Assembly (NCBI RefSeq): GCF_033118175.1
Contig: NW_026870963.1
Span: 372,001-436,000 of the forward strand
Origin: Dama dama
Lineage: Eukaryota; Chordata; Mammalia; Artiodactyla; Cervidae
Reading direction: 5' to 3'
DNA: 64,000 nucleotides
The notes under the pieces are model-generated. The model was not told the origin of the DNA. It was given only the letters and a program-made list of their open reading frames with translations, and did no database searches. The position numbers were made by a program, and so were the translations under genes. Shown one piece after another: positions 36,259 through 49,252 of this stretch. Position 1 is the first letter of the stretch. The number at the start of each line of letters is the position of its first letter.

Positions 36259-39200
36259 AAATGTGTCAAAAATGAGATGAGCATGAAACGGTCTGAAAAA
36301 TAAGAGGAGCATGAAGTGGAGTTGAAAAAAAAGAAGAGCCTGAAAAGGTGTGAAATATATGAAGACCTTCAAAAGGTGTCAAAAATATGAGGGGTATGAA
36401 ACGGTCTGAAAAATAGGAGGAGCATAAAGCGGTGTTGAAAAACATGAAGAGCCTGAAAAGGTGTGAAAAATATGAAGAGATTCAAAAGGTGTCAAAAATA
36501 TGAGGAGCATGAAACGGTGTTGAAAAACATGAAAAGCCTGAAAAGGTGTGAAAAATATGAACAGCTTCAAAAAGTGTCAAAAATATGAGGAGCAAGAAAC
36601 GGTCTGAAAAATAGGAGGAGCATGAAGCGGTGTTGAAAAACATGAAGAGCCTGAAAACGTGTGAAAAATATGAAGAGCTTCAAAAGGTGTGAAAAATATG
36701 AAGAGCTTCAAATGTGTCAAAAATGAGATGAGCATGAAACGGTCTGAAAAATAGGAGGAGCATGAAGTGGTGTTGAAAAACATGAAGAGCCTGAAAATGT
36801 GTGAAAAATATGAAGAGCATCAAAAGGTGTCAAAAATATGAGGAGAATGAAACGGTCTCAAAAATAGGAGGAGCATGAAGCAGTCTTCAAAAACATGAAG
36901 AGCCTGAAAACTTTAGAAAAATATGAAAAGCTTCAAAAGGTGTCAAAAATGAGATGAGCATGAAACGGTTTGAAAAATAGGAGGAGCATGAAGTGGTGTT
37001 GAAAAAACAGAAGAGACTGAAAAGGTGTGAAAAATATGAAGAGCTTTAAAAGGTGTGAAAAATATGAGGAGCATGAAAAGGTCTGCAAAAAGGAGGAGCA
37101 TGAAGTGGTGTTGAAAAACTTGAAGAGCCTGAAAAGGTGTGAAAAATATGAAAGGCTTCAAAAGGTGTGAAATACATGAGGAGCATGAAACTCTCTGAAA
37201 AATAGGAGGAGCAAGAAGCAGTGTTCAAAAACATGAAGAGCCTGAAAACTTGTGAAAAATATGAAGAGTTTCAAAAGGTGTGAAATACATGAGGCGCATG
37301 AAATTCTCTGAAAATTAGGAGGAGCAAGAAGCAGTGTTGAAAAACATGAAGAGCCTGAAAAGTTGTGGAAAATATGAAGAACTTCAAAAGGTGTGAAATA
37401 CATGAGGCGCATGAAACTCTCTGAAAATTAGGAGGAGCAAGAAGCAGTGTTCACAAACAAAAAGAGCCTGAAAAATTGTGAAAAATAGGAAGAGCTTCAA
37501 AAGGGGTCAAAAATATGAAGAAAATGAAACCGTCTGAAAAATAGGAGGAGCATGAGCTGGTTTTGAAAAACATGAAGAGCCTGAAAACGTGTGAAAAATA
37601 TGAAGAGCTTTAAAAGGTGTGAAAAATATGAAGAGTTTCAAAAGGTGTGAAATATATGAAGAGCTTCAAAATGTGTCAAAAATATGAGGAGCATGAAACG
37701 GTCTGAAAAATAGGAGGAGCATGAAGCGGTGTTGAAAAACATGAAGAGCCTGAAAAGGTGTGAAAAATATGAAGAGCTTCAGAAATGTGAAAAATATGAA
37801 GGGCTTCAAAAGGTGTGAAATATATGAAGAGCATGAAACGGTCTGAAAAATAGGAGGAGCATGAAATGGTGTTCAAATACATGAAGAGCCTGAAAATGTG
37901 CGAATAAATTGAAGAGCTTCAAAAGGTGTGAAAAATATGAGGAGCATAAAACTGTCTAAAAAATAGGAGGAGCATGAAGCGTTGTTCAAAAACGTGAAGA
38001 GGCTGAAAAGGTGTGAAAAATATGAAGAGCTTCAAAACGTGTCAAAAATATGAGGAGCATGAAACGGTCTGAAAAATAGAAGCAGCATGATGCGGTGTTG
38101 AAAAACAAGAAGAGCCTGAAAACGTGTGAAAAATATGAAGAGCTTCAAAGTTGTGAAAAATATGAAGAGCTTCAAAAGGTGTCAAAAATGAGATGAGCAT
38201 GAAACGGTCTGAAAAATAGGAGGAGCATCAATTGGTGTTGAAAAAAAAGAAGAGCCTGTAAAGGTGTGAAATATATGAAGTTCTTCAAAAGGTGTCAAAA
38301 TATGAGGAGAATGAAGCGGTCTGAAAAATAGGAGAAGCATGAAGCGGTGTTGAAAAACATGAAGAGCCTGAGAAGGTGTGAAAAATATGAAGATCTTCAA
38401 AAGGTGTCAAATATGAGGAGCAAGAAAAGGTCTGAAAAATAGGAGGAGCATGGAACAGTGATCAAAAACATGAAGAGCCTGAAAAGGTGTGAAAAATATG
38501 AAGAGCTTCAAAAGGTGTCAAAAATATGAGGAGCATGAAACGGTCTGCAAAATAGGAGGATCATGTAGTGGTGTTCAAAAACCTGATGAGCATGAAAAGG
38601 TATGAAAAATATGAAGAGCTTCAAAAGGTGTCAAATATGAGGAGCATGAAACGGTCTGAAAAATAGGAGGAGCATGAAACGGTGTTGAAAAACATGAAGA
38701 GCATGAAAACGTGTGGAAAATATGAAGAGCTTTAAAAGATGTGAAAATACGAAGAGCTTCAAAAGATGTGAAAAATATGAAGAGCTTCAAAAGGTGTCAA
38801 AAATATGAGGAGCATGAAACGGTCTGAAAAATAAGCGGAGCATGAAACGTTGTTCAAAAAAATAAAGAGATTGAAAAGGTGTGAAATATATGAAGAGTTT
38901 CAAAACGTGTGAAATACATGAGGAGCATGAAACGATCTGAAAAAAAGGAGGACCATGAAGCGGTGTTCAAATACATGAAGATCCTGAAAAAGTGTGAAAA
39001 ATATGAAGAGCTTCAAAAGGTGTGAAAAATGTGAGGAGCATGAAACGGTCTGAAAAATAGAAGCAGAATGAAACGGTGTTGAAAAACATGAAGAGCATGA
39101 AAACGTGTGAAAAATCTGAAGAGATTCAAAAGGTGTGACAAATATGAAGAGCTTCAAAGGTGTCAAAAATGAGATGAGCATGAAACCTTCTGAAAAATAA

Positions 39201-42200
39201 GAGAAGCATGAAGTGGTGTTGAAAAACATGGTGAGACTGAAAAGCTGTGAAAAATACGAAGAGCTTCAAAAGGTGTAAACAATGAGAAGTGCATGAAACG
39301 GACTGAAAAATAGGAGGAGCATGAAGTGGTTGTGAAAAACATGAAGAGCCTGAAAAGGTTTGAAAAATATGAAGAGCCTCAAAACGTGTCAAAAATATGA
39401 GGAGTATGAAACGGTCTGAAAAATATCAGGAGCATGAAGCGGTGTTGAAAAACATGAAGAGCCTGAAAACGTGTGAAAAATATGAAGAGCTTCAAAAATG
39501 TGAAAAATATGAACAGCTTCATAAGGTGTGAAAAATATGAAGAGCTTCAAAAGGTGTCAAAAATGAGATGAGCATGAAACGGTGTGAAAAATATGAGGAG
39601 CATGAAACGGTCTGAAAAACAGGAGGAGCATGAAGCGGTGTTCAAAAACATGAAGAGCCTGAAAAGGTGTGAAAAATATGAAGAGCTTCAAAAGGTGAGA
39701 AAAATATGAAGAGCTTCAAAAGGTGTCAAAAATTAGATTAGCATGAAAGGGTCTGAAAAATAGGAGGAGCATGAAGTGATGTTGGAAAACAGGAAGAGCC
39801 TGAGAAGGTGTGAAATATATGAAGAGATTCAAAAGGTGTGAAATATATGAAGAGCTTCAAAAGTTGTGAAAAATATGAGGAGCATGAAACGGTCTGAAAA
39901 ACAGGAGGAGCATGAAACGGGGTTCAAAAACATGAAGAGCCTGAAAAGGTGTGAAAAATATGAAGAGCTTCAAAAGGTGTGAAAAATATGAAGAGCTTCA
40001 AATGTGTCAAAAATGAGATGAGCATGAAAAGGTCTGCAAAAAGGAGGAGCATGAAGTGGTGTTGAAAAATTTGAAGAGCCTGAAAAGGTGTGAAAAATAT
40101 GAGGAGCTTTAAAAGGTGTCAAAAATATGAGGAGCATGAAACGGTCTGAAAAAGAGGAGGAGCATGAATCGGTGTTGAAAAACATGAAGAGCCTAAAAAG
40201 TTGTGAAAAATGTGAAGAGCTTCAAAAAGTGTCAAAAATATGAGGAGCATGAAACGGTAGGATAAATAGGAGGAGCATGAAGTGGAGTTGAAAAAAAAGA
40301 AGAGCCTGAAAAGGTGTGAAATATATGAAGACCTTCAAAAGGTGTCAAAAATATGAGGGGTATGAAACGGTCTGAAAAATAGGAGGAGCATAAAGCGGTG
40401 TTGAAAAACATGAAGAGCCTGAAAAGGTGTGAAAAATATGAAGAGATTCAAAAGGTGTCAAAAATATGAGGAGCCTGAAAAGGTGTTGAAAAACATGAAA
40501 AGCCTGAAAAGGTGTGAAAAATATGAACAGCTTCAAAAATGTCAAAAATATGAGGAGCAAGAAATGGTCTGAAAAATAGGAGGAGCATGAAGTGATGTTG
40601 AAAAACATGAAGAGCCTGAGAAGGTGTGAAATATATGAAGAGCTTCAAAAGGTGTGAAAAATATGAAGAGCTTCAAAAGTTGTGAAAAATTTGAGGAGCA
40701 TGAAACGATCTGAAAAACAGGAGAAGCATGAAACGGGGTTCAAAAACATGAAGAGACTGAAAAGGTGTGAAAAATATGAAGAGCTTCAATAGGTGTGATA
40801 TACATGAGGAGCATGAAACGGTCTGAAAAATAGGAGTACCATGAAGCGTTGTTCAAAAACATGAAGAGCCTGAAAAGGTGTGAAAAATATGAAGAGCTTC
40901 AAAAGGTGTCAAAAATATGAGGAGCATGACGGTCTGCAAAATAGAAGGAGCATGAAGCGGTGTTCAAAAACATGAAGAGCCTGAAAAGGTGTGAAAAATA
41001 TGAAGAGCTTTAAAAGATGTGAAAATACGAAGAGCTTCAAAAGATGTGAAAAATATGAAGAGCTTCAAAAGGTGTCAAAAATATGAGGAGCATGAAACGG
41101 TCTAAAAAATACGAGGAGCATTAAGCGGTGTTCAAAATCATGAAGAGCCTGAAAAGGTGTGAAAACCATGAAGAGCTTCAAAATGTATCAAATATATGAG
41201 GAGCAGGAAACGGTCTGAAAAATAGGAGGAGCATGAAGCGGTGTTGAAAAACATGAAGAGCCTGAAGAGGTGTGAAAAAAAATGAAGAGCTTCTAAAGGA
41301 GTCAAAAATATGTGGAGGATGAAACTTTCTGAAAAATAGGATGATCATGAAACGGTTTTGAAAAAGATGAAGAGCATGAAAAGGTGTGAAAAATATGAAG
41401 AGCTTCAAAAGGTGTGAAATACATGAGGAGCATTAAACGGTCTGTAAAATAGGAGGAGCATGAAGCGGTGTTCAAAAACATGAAGAGCCTTTAAAGTTGT
41501 GAAAAATAGGACAAGCCTCAAAACGTGTCAAAAATATGAGGAGCATGAAACTGTCTGAAAAATAATAGGAGCATGAAGCGGGGTTGAAAAACATGAAGAG
41601 TCTGAAAAGGTGTGAAAAATATGAAGAGCTTCAAAAGGTATAAAAAATATGAGGAGCATGAAACGGTCTGAAAAATATGAGGAGCATGAAGCTATGTTGA
41701 AAAACATGAAGAGCTTGAAAAGCTTTGAAATATATGAAGAGTTTCAAAAGGTGTGAAATACATGAGGAGCATGAAACGATCTGAAAAATAGGAGGAGCAT
41801 GAAACGGTGTCCAAAAACAGGAAGAGCCTGAAAAGGTGTGAAAAATATGAAGAGCTTCAAAAAATGTCAAAAATATGAGGAACATGAAATGGTCTGAAAA
41901 ATAGGAGCAGCATGAAACGGTGTTCAAAACATGAAGAGCCTGAAAAGGTGTGAAAAATATGAAGACGTTCAAAAGGTGTGGAATACATGAGGAGCATGAA
42001 ACGGTCTGAAAAAAAACTGGAGCATGAAGCGGTGTTGAAAACATGAACACCCTGAAAAGGTGTGAAAAATATGAAGAGATTCAAAAGCTGTGAAAAGTAT
42101 GAAGAGCTTCAAAAGGTGACAAAAATGAGATCAGCATGAAATGGTCTGAAAAATATGAGGAGCATGAAGCGGTGTTGGAAATCATGAAGAGATTGAAAAG

Positions 42201-43320
42201 GTGTGAAATATATGAAGAGATTCAAAAGCGGTGAAATACATGAGGAGCATGAAACGGTCTGAAAAATAGGAGGAGCATGAAGCGGTGTTCAAAAACATGA
42301 AGAGCCTGAAAAGGTTTGAAAAATATGAAGAGCCTCAAAACGTGTCAAAAATATGAGGAGTATGAAACGGTCTGAAAAATAGCAGGAGCATGAAGCGGTG
42401 TTGAAAAACATGAAGAGCCTGAAAAGGTGTGAAAAATATGAAGAGCTTCAAAAATGTGAAAAATATGAACAGCTTCATAAGGTGTGAAAAATATGAAGAG
42501 CTTCAAAAGGTGTCAAAAATGAGATGAGCATGAAACGGTGTGAAAAATATGAGGAGCATGAAACGGTCTGAAAAACAGGAGGAGCATGAAGCGGTGTTCA
42601 AAAACATGAAGAGCCTGAAAAGGTGTGAAAAATATGAAGAGCTTCAAAAGGTGAGAAAAATATGAAGAGCTTCAAAAGGTGTCAAAAATTAGATTAGCAT
42701 GAAAGGGTCTGAAAAATAGGAGGAGCATGAAGTGATGTTGAAAAACAGGAAGAGCCTGAGAAGGTGTGAAATATATGAAGAGATTCAAAAGGTGTGAAAT
42801 ATATAAAGAGCTTCAAAAGTTGTGAAAAATATGAGGAGCATGAAACGGTCTGAAAAACAGGAGGAGCATGAAACGGGGTTCATAAACATGAAGAGCCTGA
42901 AAAGGTGTGAAAAATATGAAGAGCTTCAAAAGGTGTGAAAAATATGAAGAGCTTCAAATGTGTCAAAAATGAGATGAGCATGAAAAGGTCTGCAAAAAGG
43001 AGGAGCATGAAGTGGTGTTGAAAAATTTGAAGAGCCTGAAAAGGTGTGAAAAATATGAGAAGCTTTAAAAAGTGTCAAAAATATGAGGAGCATGAAACGG
43101 TCTGAAAAAGAGGAGGAGCATGAATCGGTGTTGAAAAACATGAAGAGCCTAAAAAGTTGTGAAAAATGTGAAGAGCTTCAAAAAGTGTCAAAAATATGAG
43201 GAGCATGACACGGTAGGATAAATAGGAGGAGCATGAAGCGTTGTTGAAAAACATGCACAGCCTGAAAATTTGTGAAAAATATGAAGAGCTTCAAAAGGTG
43301 TGAAAAATATGAAGAGCTTC
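36259..43320 (+). repeat. Large higher-order repeat, copy 1 (7,062 bp)
   Basis: It starts at aaatgtgtcaaaaatgag followed by agtggagttgaaaaaaaag. Markers in order are gagcataaagcgg, the tctgcaaaaagg block, a block at 38,575-39,229, and a block at 41,631-42,050. It is longer than the later copies partly because about 39.3-40.5 kb is repeated at about 42.3-43.6 kb (offset 2,956, then 3,096 bp). The 41.6-42.0 kb block gives the same conceptual translation as in copies 2 and 3, so the copies are very close. Confidence 0.85.
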
Positions 43321-46300
43321 AAATGTGTCAAAAATGAGATGAGCATGAAACGGTCTGAAAAATAAGAGGAGCATGAAGTGGAGTTGAAAAAAAAGAAGAG
43401 CCTGAAAAAGTGTGAAATATATGAAGACCTTCAAAAGGTGTCAAAAATATGAGGGGTATGAAACGGTCTGAAAAATAGGAGGAGCATAAAGCGGTGTTGA
43501 AAAACATGAAGAGCCTGAAAAGGTGTGAAAAATATGAAGAGATTCAAAAGGTGTCAAAAATATGAGGAGCATGAAACGGTGTTGAAAAACATGAAAAGCC
43601 TGAAAAGGTGTGAAAAATATGAACAGCTTCAAAAATGTCAAAAATATGAGGAGCAAGAAACGGTCTGAAAAATAGGAGGAGCATGAAGCGGTGTTGAAAA
43701 ACATGAAGAGCCTGAAAACGTGTGATAAATATGAAGAGCTTCAAAAGGTGTGAAAAATATGAAGAGCTTCAAATGTGTCAAAAATGAGATGAGCATGAAA
43801 CGGTCTGAAAAATAGGAGGAGCATGAAGTGGTGTTGAAAAACATGAAGAGCCTGAAAATGTGTGAAAAATATGAAGAGCATCAAAAGGTGTCAAAAATAT
43901 GAGGAGAATGAAACGGTCTCAAAAATAGAAGGAGCATGAAGCAGTGTTCAAAAACATGAAGAGCCTGAAAACTTTTGAAAAATATGAAAAGCTTCAAAAG
44001 GTGTCAAAAATGAGATGAGCATGAAACGGTTTGAAAAATAGGAGGAGCATGAAGTGGTGTTGAAAAAAAAGAAGAGACTGAAAAGGTGTGAAAAATATGA
44101 AGAGCTTTAAAAGGTGTGAAAAATATGAGGAGCATGAAAAGGTCTGCAAAAAGGAGGAGCATGAAGTGGTGTTGAAAAACTTGAAGAGCCTGAAAAGGTG
44201 TGAAAAATATGAAAGGCTTCAAAAGGTGTGAAATACATGAGGCGCATGAAACTCTCTGAAAATTAGGAGGAGCAAGAAGCAGTGTTGAAAAACATGAAGA
44301 GCCTGAAAAGGTGTGAAAAATATGAAGAGCTTCAAAAGGGGTCAAAAATATGAAGAACATGAAACCGTCTGAAAAATAGGAGGAGCATGAGCTGGTTTTG
44401 AAAAACATGAAGAGCCTGAAAACGTGTGAAAAATATGAAGAGCTTTAAAAGGTGTGAAAAATATGAAGAGTTTCAAAAGGTGTGAAATATATGAAGAGCT
44501 TCAAAATGTGTCAAAAATATGAGGAGCATGAAACGGTCTGAAAAATAGAAGCAGCATGAAGCGGTGTTGAAAAACATGAAGAGCCTGAAAACGTGTGAAA
44601 AATATGAAGAGCTTCAAAGTTGTGAAAAATATGAAGAGCTTCAAAAGGTGTCAAAAATGAGATGAGCATGAAACGGTCTGAAAAATAGAAGGAGCATGAA
44701 GTGGTGTTGAAAAACATGAAGAGCCTGAAAATGTGTGAAAAATATGAAGAGCATCAAAAGGTGTCAAAAATATGAGGAGAATGAAACGGTCTCAAAAATA
44801 GGAGGAGCATGAAGCAGTGTTCAAAAACATGAAGAGCCTGAAAACTTTTGAAAAATATGAAAAGCTTCAAAAGGTGTCAAAAATGAGATGAGCTTGAAAC
44901 GGTCTGAAAAATAGGAAGAGCATGAAGCCGTGTTGAAAAACATGAAGAGCTGAAAACGTGTGAAAACTATGAAGTGCTTCAAAACGTGTCAAAAATATGA
45001 GGAGCAAAAAACGGTCTGAAAACAAGGAGAAGCATGAAGCGTTTTCAAATACATGAAAAGCCTGAAAAGGTGTGAAAAATATCAAGAGCTTCAAAACGTG
45101 TCAAAAATATGAGGAGCATGAAACGGTCTGAAAAATAGAAGCAGCATGAAGCGGTGTTGAAAAACATGAAGAGCCTGAAAACGTGTGAAAAATATGAAGA
45201 GCTTCAAAGTTGTGAAAAATATGAAGAGCTTCAAAAGGTGTCAGAATATGTGGAGAATGAAGCGGTCTGAAAAATAGGAGGAGCATGAAGCGGTGTTGAA
45301 AAACATGAAGTGCCTGAGAAGGTGTGAAAAATATGAAGAGCTTCTAAAGGTGTCAAAAATATGAGGAGCATTAAACGGTCTGAAAAATAGGAGGAGTATG
45401 AAGTGGTGTTGAAAAACATGAAGAGCCTGAAAAGGTGTGAAAAATATGAAGAGCTTCAAAAGGTGTCAAAAATATGAGGAGCATGAAACGGTCTGCAAAA
45501 TAGGAGGATCATGTAGTGGTGTTCAAAAACCTGATGAGCATGAAAAGGTATGAAAAATATGAAGAGCTTCAAAAGGTGTCAAATATGAGGAGCATGAAAC
45601 GGTCTGAAAAATAGGAGGAGCATGAAACGGTGTTGAAAAACATGAAGAGCATGAAAACGTGTGGAAAATATGAAGAGCTTTAAAAGATGTGAAAATACGA
45701 AGAGCTTCAAAAGATGTGAAAAATATGAAGAGCTTCAAAAGGTGTCAAAAATATGAGGAGCATGAAATGGTCTGAAAAATAAGCGGAGCATGAAACGTTG
45801 TTCAAAAAAATAAAGAGATTGAAAAGGTGTGAAATATATGAAGAGTTTCAAAACGTGTGAAATACATGAGGAGCATGAAACGATCTGAAAAAAAGGAGGA
45901 CCATGAAGCGGTGTTCAAATACATGAAGATCCTGAAAAAGTGTGAAAAATATGAAGAGCTTCAAAAGGTGTGAAAAATGTGAGGAGCATGAAACGGTCTG
46001 AAAAATAGAAGCAGAATGAAATGGTGTTGAAAAACATGAAGAGCATGAAAACGTGTGAAAAATCTGAAGAGATTCAAAAGGTGTGACAAATATGAAGAGC
46101 TTCAAAGGTGTCAAAAATGAGATGAGCATGAAACCTTCTGAAAAATAAGAGAAGCATGAAGTGGTGTTGAAAAACATGGTGAGACTGAAAAGCTGTGAAA
46201 AATACGAAGAGCTTCAAAAGGTGTAAACAATGAGAAGTGCATGAAACGGACTGAAAAATAGGAGGAGCATGAAGTGGTTGTGAAAAACATGAAGAGCCTG

Positions 46301-49252
46301 AAAAGGTGTGCAAAATATGAAGAGCTTCAAAAGCTGTGAAATACATGAGGAGCATGAAACGATCTGAAAAATAGGAGGAGCATGAAGCGGTGTTCAAAAA
46401 CATGAAGAGCCTGAAAAGGTTTGAAAAATATGAAGAGCCTCAAAACGTGTCAAAAATATGAGGAGTATGAAACGGTCTGAAAAATATCAGGAGCATGAAG
46501 TGGTGTTGAAAAACATGAAGAGCCTGAAAACGTGTGAAAAATATGAAGAGCTTCAAAAATGTGAAAAATATGAACAGCTTCATAAGGTGTGAAAAATATG
46601 AAGAGCTTCAAAAGGTGTCAAAAATGAGATGAGCATGAAACGGTGTGAAAAATAGGAGGAGCATGAAGCGGTTTTAAAATTCATAAAGAGCCGAAAAAGG
46701 TTTTAAAAATATGAAGAGCTTCAAAGGGGGCCAAAAATATGAAGAGCTTCAAAGTTGTGAAAAATATGAGGAGCATGAAACGGTCTGAAAAACAGGAGCA
46801 TGAAGCGGTGTTCAAAAACATGAAGAGCCTGAAAAGGTGTGAAAAATATGAAGAGCTTCAAAAGGTGAGAAAAATATGAAGAGCTTCAAAAGGTGTCAAA
46901 AATTAGATTAGCATGAAAGGGTCTGAAAAATAGGAGGAGCATGAAGTGATGTTGAAAAACATGAAGAGCCTGAGAAGGTGTGAAATATATGAAGAGCTTC
47001 AAAAGGTGTGAAAAATATGAAGAGCTTCAAAAGTTGTGAAAAATTTGAGGAGCATGAAACGATCTGAAAAACAGGAGAAGCATGAAACGGGGTTCAAAAA
47101 CATGAAGAGACTGAAAAGGTGTGAAAAATATGAAGAGCTTCAATAGGTGTGATATACATGAGGAGCATGAAACGGTCTGAAAAATAGGAGTACCATGAAG
47201 CGTTGTTCAAAAACATGAAGAGCCTGAAAAGGTGTGAAAAATATGAAGAGCTTCAAAAGGTGTCAAAAATATGAGGAGCATGACGGTCTGCAAAATAGAA
47301 GGAGCATGAAGCGGTGTTCAAACACATGAAGAGCCTGAAAAGGTGTGAAAAATATGAAGAGCTTTAAAAGATGTGAAAATACGAAGAGCTTCAAAAGATG
47401 TGAAAAATATGAAGAGCTTCAAAAGGTGTCAAAAATATGAGGAGCATGAAACGGTCTAAAAAATACGAGGAGCATTAAGCGGTGTTCAAAATCATGAAGA
47501 GCCTGAAAAGGTGTGAAAACCATGAAGAGCTTCAAAATGTATCAAATATATGAGGAGCAGGAAACGGTCTGAAAAATAGGAGGAGCATGAAGCGGTGTTG
47601 AAAAACATGAAGAGCCTGAAAAGGTGTGAAAAATATGAGAGCTTCAAAAGGTGTCAAAAATATTTGGAGCATGAAACTGTCTGAAAAATAGGAGGAGCAT
47701 GAAGCGGTGTTGAAAAACATGAAGAGCCTGAAGAGGTGTGAAAAAAAATGAAGAGCTTCTAAAGGAGTCAAAAATATGTGGAGGATGAAACTTTCTGAAA
47801 AATAGGATGATCATGAAACGGTTTTGAAAAAGATGAAGAGCATGAAAAGGTGTGAAAAATATGAAGAGCTTCAAAAGGTGTGAAATACATGAGGAGCATT
47901 AAACGGTCTGTAAAATAGGAGGAGCATGAAGTGGTGTTCAAAAACATGAAGAGCCTTTAAAGTTGTGAAAAATAGGACAAGCCTCAAAACGTGTCAAAAA
48001 TATGAGGAGCATGAAACTGTCTGAAAAATAATAGGAGCATGAAGCGGGGTTGAAAAACATGAAGAGTCTGAAAAGGTGTGAAAAATATGAAGAGCTTCAA
48101 AAGGTATAAAAAATATGAGGAGCATGAAACGGTCTGAAAAATATGAGGAGCATGAAGCTATGTTGAAAAACATGAAGAGCTTGAAAAGCTTTGAAATATA
48201 TGAAGAGTTTCAAAAGGTGTGAAATACATGAGGAGCATGAAACGATCTGAAAAATAGGAGGAGCATGAAACGGTGTCCAAAAACAGGAAGAGCCTGAAAA
48301 GGTGTGAAAAATATGAAGAGCTTCAAAAAATGTCAAAAATATGAGGAACATGAAATGGTCTGAAAAATAGGAGCAGCATGAAACGGTGTTCAAAACATGA
48401 AGAGCCTGAAAAGGTGTGAAAAATATGAAGACGTTCAAAAGGTGTGGAATACATGAGGAGCATGAAACGGTCTGAAAAAAAACCGGAGCATGAAGCGGTG
48501 TTGAAAACATGAACACCCTGAAAAGGTGTGAAAAATATGAAGAGATTCAAAAGCTGTGAAAAGTATGAAGAGCTTCAAAAGGTAACAAAAATGAGATCAG
48601 CATGAAATGGTCTGAAAAATATGAGGAGCATGAAGCGGTGTTGGAAATCATGAAGAGATTGAAAAGGTGTGAAATATATGAAGAGATTCAAAAGCGGTGA
48701 AATACATGAGGAGCATGAAACGGTCTGAAAAATAGGAGGAGCATGAAGCGGTGTTCAAAAACATGAAGAGCCTGAAAAGGTTTGAAAAATATGAAGAGCC
48801 TCAAAACGTGTCAAAAATATGAGGAGTATGAAACGGTCTGAAAAATAGCAGGAGCATGAAGCGGTGTTGAAAAACATGAAGAGCCTGAAAACGTGTGAAA
48901 AATATGAAGAGCTTCAAAAATGTGAAAAATATGAACAGCTTCATAAGGTGTGAAAAATATGAAGAGCTTCAAAAGGTGTCAAAAATGAGATGAGCATGAA
49001 ACGGTGTGAAAAATATGAGGAGCATGAAACGGTCTGAAAAACAGGAGGAGCATGAAGCGGTGTTCAAAAACATGAAGAGCCTGAAAAGTTGTGAAAAATG
49101 TGAAGAGCTTCAAAAAGTGTCAAAAATATGAGGAGCATGAAACGGTAGGATAAATAGGAGGAGCATGAAGCGTTGTTGAAAAACATGCAGAGCCTGAAAA
49201 GTTGTGAAAAATATGAAGAGCTTCAAAAGGTGTGAAATATATGAAGAGCTTC
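43321..49252 (+). repeat. Large higher-order repeat, copy 2 (5,932 bp)
   Basis: Marker offsets from copy 1 are 7,062 bp at the start, 6,948 bp at the 38.6-39.2 kb block and 6,466 bp at the 41.6 kb block. The changes show internal deletions close to whole modules. The start marker aaatgtgtcaaaaatgag is at 43,321. Confidence 0.85.
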
